DNA of 64,000 nt from the NCBI GenBank assembly GCA_963681505.1, contig OY811971.1:18783111-18847110 (forward strand), given 5' to 3'. This document shows positions 59,851 through 64,000 of this stretch, in pieces (the first letter of the stretch is position 1; each line of letters begins with the position of its first letter). Position numbers and translations under genes: made by a program. The notes beneath the pieces are model-generated. The model had not been told where the DNA came from. It ran no database searches and saw nothing but the letters and a program-made list of their open reading frames with translations. The DNA comes from Eunapius fragilis. Taxonomy: Eukaryota > Porifera > Demospongiae > Spongillida > Spongillidae.

Positions 59851-60278
59851 CCTTCTGTAACTTGCAATTGAAAGCATCCCTATGTTTGTGAACCAACGTA
59901 TATATTTCTTTCTATACCAAATCATGTACCGTTTCTGCACTCTGACAACTACAGTACATGATAAAAATTATGTTTGGTGTCCTTGCTGAGAACCCACCCA
60001 TGCACCTGCGCCAGTGTGACATGCATATGAAACAGATAGTTATTATAAAAGACATTGAGATAGGAATTATATTTAAGTTAATCTGAATAACATTCTACAA
60101 TACGCATACTACACTGACAGTGATGTGCATATACATGAATGCATGTAACTTCAATTTATTTTTCACATTGTGGAAATTCTGAATTTTGCAAACTGGGACA
60201 GACAAGGTGACTGTTATAGTCTTCCTCTAAGTTTAAGAGACGTTGCAACAATTGCAGCCTTACGTTGAATTTGATGCA

Positions 60279-60931
60279 CTAATATAAAGGAATGCTGACC
60301 GCAGAATGAGACCAAAAATCAATTGTTTCACCTAACCAGTTATGTTCGTTGTCTGGCAAAGGCTTGCGCTCAAACCATTTGATGCATGCGAGTATATTTT
60401 TCCACTCATCTGCAGTGAAATCATTAACGTTAGAAGATATTTTTGTAGGTATTCTTCCTGGTGTAACCATTTTGTTCACTTTGTTATGTATCTTTACAAG
60501 GTCTCCTACACTTAATATATACCCCACATCTATTCACATGTTTGGCGAAACCACCATACATCAACTTTTAAACACTTGTTGCAGGCCTTACGTGCATGAT
60601 GATCTAGAAAACCACACACTTTTCTTGATGCTGGAATACCACAAGATGATACTAACAACATTCCTCTTACAAAAACACGCCCTTCAAGTGAATGAAAAAA
60701 TCCCTTCATCAAGCTGAGACAGCTCTAACTAGCTTGAACTAGAGGTGAGTATGAGTTTAGAACTACCTTTGGTTCCGTAGGACAATGAATTGAACCTACA
60801 AGTATTGCCTGCTGCTCTTTAAATCTTAATTGTCTAGGCAAGTTTAAAATTGATAAATAAATTGCTCCCATACAATAGTTTCCATGTATAAAAGGGTTAA
60901 ACCAATCTACATTTAGCATAAACCATATCAC
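60279..60931 (-). mobile_element. CACTA/EnSpm-like (Tnp2-type) transposase relic
   Basis: The minus strand reads MLNVDWFNPFIHGNYCMGAI and YLSILNLPRQLRFKEQ, then LLVSSCGIPASRKVCGFLDH with KACNKCLKV, then GRIPTKISSNVNDFTADEW with WKNILACIKWF. These are ordered blocks of the Tnp2/Transposase_21 family of CACTA elements. The blocks are in different frames with internal stops, and the DDE core is incomplete, so this is a dead fragment. No CACTA terminal repeats were identified. Confidence 0.75.
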
Positions 60932-61054
60932 TGTATCCTATAAAATACAGGACAGGATATGAATTATCATGATTGTTTCATCCGTCGTGCCCTAAATTTT
61001 ATGCGTTTAATGCATCTCATTAGAAATTGTACTTAATTACCGAAGGATATATAC

Positions 61055-61981
61055 TTGGCCTCCGCTGCTGGTTCCTACAACCTCATCAACCAAATTTTGC
61101 CTGCCCGGTTTTCTGACATTCCATACACAGCTGTTGATGCTGCTGTTACTCAGTGGAGAGAGGGTCACAACTATCCACCTCCTGTCTCTCCTTCATCTTC
61201 CAGACAAAAGGCATGGGACCTCCCTCATGTGGAAGAGACATATGATCAGCTCCTGCATGGTGCCTCTGACTGCAGGTCTCGTGCCAGGTTACTGGCTGCA
61301 GCCACTAAAGAGTCTGGGGCCTGGTTGCATGCCCTCCCTGTCTCTTCCCTAGGCCTGCGAATGGATGATCACACAACCAGGATAGCTGTTGGTCTTCGTC
61401 TGGGTACGCCACTTTGTCAACCCCACATCTGCCACCACTGTGGAGGTCATGTTGATGCCCTCGCTACTCATGGGCTCAGCTGCATTAAAAGTCAGGGTCG
61501 TTTTTCAAGGCATGTTGCTATCAATGCCATTATACATAGGTCACTGGCAGCAATAAACGTACCATCAACACTTGAGCCCATTGGCCTATGCAGATCAGAT
61601 GGCAAGCGACCTGATGGTTGTTCCATTGCCCCATGGAAGTCTGGCCAGTGTCTTGTTTGGGACTTTACTTGTGTGGACACCTTTGCAGCCTCATACATGT
61701 CTGATGCCACAAGGGAAGCTAGAGCTGTAGCCACAGCTGCTGAAGCCAGGAAGAAGGAGAAATATGCTCTGCTGTCCAAATCCCACCATTTTGTCCCAGT
61801 AGCAATAGAGACCTCAGGTGCCCTTGGCCCTGATGCTCTCAGTTTGCTCACGGATATCAGCAGGCGTCAACAGAGCATCACTCATGACCACCAGTCTCTC
61901 CCTTTCCTTCTGCAAAGAGTGTCCATTGCACTCCAGCAGGGCAATGCTGCCTCTGTAATGGGCACCACAAGTAGTGTGTAA
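61055..61981 (+). mobile_element. 5'-truncated non-LTR retrotransposon with intact endonuclease ORF (family A)
   Basis: One open frame of about 308 codons. It begins inside an RT-type protein (SAAGSYNLINQILPARFSDI) and reads QKAWDLPHVEETYDQLLHGA. The zinc block CHHCGGHVDALATHGLSC and RHVAINAIIHRSLAA follow. Next is the restriction-like nuclease core with GKRPDG, LVWDFTCVDTFA and HFVPVAIETSG, then LPFLLQRVSIALQQGNAASV and a stop. RPD...D...E..K-like spacing fits the PD-(D/E)XK nuclease of CRE/R2-related and similar RT proteins. The RT domain itself is missing. This is the least decayed of the four relics, hence probably the youngest. Confidence 0.85.
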
Positions 61982-64000
61982 TTTATATAGAGTGTGTAAT
62001 TAATATAGTGCGTGCCTCTGTAATGTTTGGAAGTAGCGTTGTACCATTACACTTAGCTTTTGTTTGCTCATATCAACATAAAAGTGTATACATATAATGC
62101 CCCTCATTTTAATTAGGAATCTATATGCACAAGTACTTTTTAGACTATAGCTACTATTCCGCTCTTCATGTGAATTTTCATTCATGCACTAAGATCTACG
62201 TATATACGTTGACGTTGCACTAATCGTCATCACCGTGTCAGGATCCTCGTTTTCAGACACACATGTAATATCATTTTCAGAGGTAATTCCAAGAGATCGC
62301 AGCGCTAACACCAGGCGACCGTTTCCCGCTTGACATTTTGTTTCCTCATTTTACCGTCTGCTGAGGAAAGCTCAATGTCTGCCACAAATGAATGGTGGAA
62401 TGAGTGAAACATTGATGACCTCGAGAATCTCAGCCTACATTTCGCTTCTCCCCCCCCCGCCCCCCCCCCCCCCCCCCCCCCCCGTATAACCCGTCATGCG
62501 GAAGGATTTAATTCGAAATTTTTTTAAATTACAGCGCTAGAACGCTTGCTGGGTTTTCAGAGTCCGATTTTCTCAATTGCTATCAAAAAGGCTATCAAAA
62601 AGATCTGTGTTATCATTTCTGGGTGATTTGGTCTGATGGTGTGTAGTGTCTAATCTTCGTCTACCTTCGAGTGTGCGCCATTTAAAATGGATAGTCTATG
62701 CTAGCGTTCTGAACTCCCGTTTGGTAAGTTGTCAGTTTAGATTTTAAATGTGTCTACATGGATCTACTATGAGGTATTTGGCTGCTTAGCTAAAGGCATT
62801 TTCTGTGGCTTTACCGCTCTGCTATGCACTTGCCCTGCCAGCTGCTCAGTGGAATTGGGTAGCATCTTACTTCGTAATTATTTGCTGTTCAATTAACAAG
62901 TTTTTGGTTATTTTATTCACGATCCCTCATCGGAGTGTACTGAAAAGTGCTATGTATATACTAAGTCGACGGCTGTATATCCGCGATCGTCAGAGTCATA
63001 ATTTCAACGCGATAACGGCAATGGTTATAATCCCAATTAAGTGCTGTAAGAGGTTGCATGAGTTTTTAGATATTTTTACCAACAAGAATTTCGTATGCAG
63101 CTGTTAAAGATAGGAAAGAGGTGCCTCCACTAGACACAACAACCAACCTGTATGTAGCCAACCTGGCGATAGAACATTCTGTAGGCTTAGTTTTGTCGTC
63201 CATTTTCTAATGAAATTATTCACGTTAAAGAGTTTTGTTCGCTAAATGGGTGGAGTTCACAGCGGAAACGGTTCTTTTCAGCCATACTGATAGCCCTTCG
63301 TCAAGTCGAGCGACATGAAGAGCTAGCGTTGCAGCGACAGTGTTTAGGAAGCTTTTATGCGAAAGAGAGCTCAGAGGGGAACCCCGAAAGCTGCTCGTTC
63401 TTCCGATAGTGACATGAGCGCCTTGGCAGCATTTTCTGCTGGGTCAGATGCAGTCCTGAGATTTCTCACGGGAATCTTGCTTCGGCAGCTCGATCGGCTC
63501 AAAAACTAGCAGTTTTAGGAGCTGTACCTTTCTACCCGAAGCTCCCGCTTCTTAGCTCTGGTTGTCAAGGACGTTGCTAAGGACATGACATAATCAGACG
63601 ACAAGCCGCAAAGACATAAGCCAATCAGATTAACACTTAAAGTACACGTTTATTCATGCAGGTTGCATAAAAACACTGACCGATTGCATAATACTCCTGT
63701 ACTAAACATGTGCGGGCCACCACTGGGTGTGTCTCACTAGTTCCCGAGTCCTACATACAGTACAGAGGCATTATGTATTTGCAACTTCCACCACATGTTG
63801 TATGAACAGGACTGGTGTATTGGATTGCTGTGATGTATGTAGTGGACTGGTATGTTGTATGATGGAGGAGGGAAGGGGGTGTGGCATTGCCCCTGCACAT
63901 TTATTAAAGAGGGAGGGTGTTGGTGGGAAGTACTACACTCCGGTGCACCATCCTCAGATTTTTACATTTGAAGTTCTGAAGCCATGGGTAAATATGAAGT
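61982..64000. other. No recognisable gene; repeat block and poly-C tract
   Basis: 62370-62440 carries CTCAATGTCTGCCACAAATG + AATGGTGG, the block that ends the giant inverted repeat. It is followed by a C-rich tract (62450-62483, interrupted once by G). The open frame 62805-63107 shows no domain. Nothing else is recognised to the window end. Confidence 0.5.

Noticed and set aside
62805..63107. 100-codon plus frame with hydrophobic stretches
   Set aside because: No recognisable family, and part of the stretch resembles DNA near 57.75 kb, suggesting repeat sequence.
1..64000. tRNA or rRNA genes
   Set aside because: I saw no sequence with convincing cloverleaf A/B-box order or rRNA core motifs, although a covariance search was not possible.

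Overview
This is a eukaryotic nuclear window and reads as animal DNA. It holds intron-containing genes with GT-AG introns (many of 55-70 bp), a ferritin with an iron-responsive element, Ig/FN3 receptor exons, a CD225-type membrane gene, THAP and NEK-like kinase remnants, and many foldback/MITE elements and non-LTR retrotransposon relics. Short introns, gene order and a fungal-like zinc-finger PARP family suggest an early-branching animal, most likely a sponge. That placement is an inference; no species is claimed.

Layout. 0-10 kb: microsatellite DNA; two tandem H-type ferritin genes (2.9-3.5 and 6.8-7.5 kb, plus strand), the second with a clear IRE; a THAP fragment cut by a retrotransposon relic; a small SAP-like two-exon candidate; and a degenerate NEK-like kinase gene on the minus strand (8-9.3 kb). 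10-19 kb: foldback DNA, then a minus-strand type I membrane receptor (signal peptide, Ig-like, two FN3, TM) whose introns carry two MITEs. 19-30 kb: essentially repeat DNA, with foldbacks, a 56-bp and a 24-bp minisatellite, a two-orientation satellite and a pair of matching transposon-like ends at 22.33 and 29.16 kb.

30-46 kb is the most striking part: a giant inverted repeat (arms about 6.6 and 7.2 kb, unique spacer about 2.0 kb). Each arm carries a multi-exon gene with a Ser/Thr-rich exon, a Pro-rich exon, a Cys-rich zinc-finger-like part and a PARP catalytic domain with a recognisable H-Y-E triad. Each arm also carries a small candidate membrane-protein gene. The spacer carries a CD225/dispanin (IFITM-like) gene. 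Both PARP copies share an in-frame TAG just after the HGT motif. A third, partial copy at 46.8-47.2 kb lies between retrotransposon fragments and has a sense codon at that place.

46-64 kb is retrotransposon-rich: decayed RT/restriction-like-endonuclease elements at 46.3-50.8 kb, a CR1/L2-like LINE tail, a CACTA-like transposase relic at 60.3-60.9 kb and a 5'-truncated element with an intact endonuclease ORF at 61.0-62.0 kb. Among them sits a compact three-exon gene for a secreted protein with PPTTTR repeats and a five-cysteine C-terminal module (55.4-56.2 kb). A partial copy of its promoter region lies next to a 190-bp palindrome at 52.3-52.9 kb.

Exon boundaries were read by hand from GT-AG sites and open frames. 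Gene starts and ends that could not be settled are marked as such.
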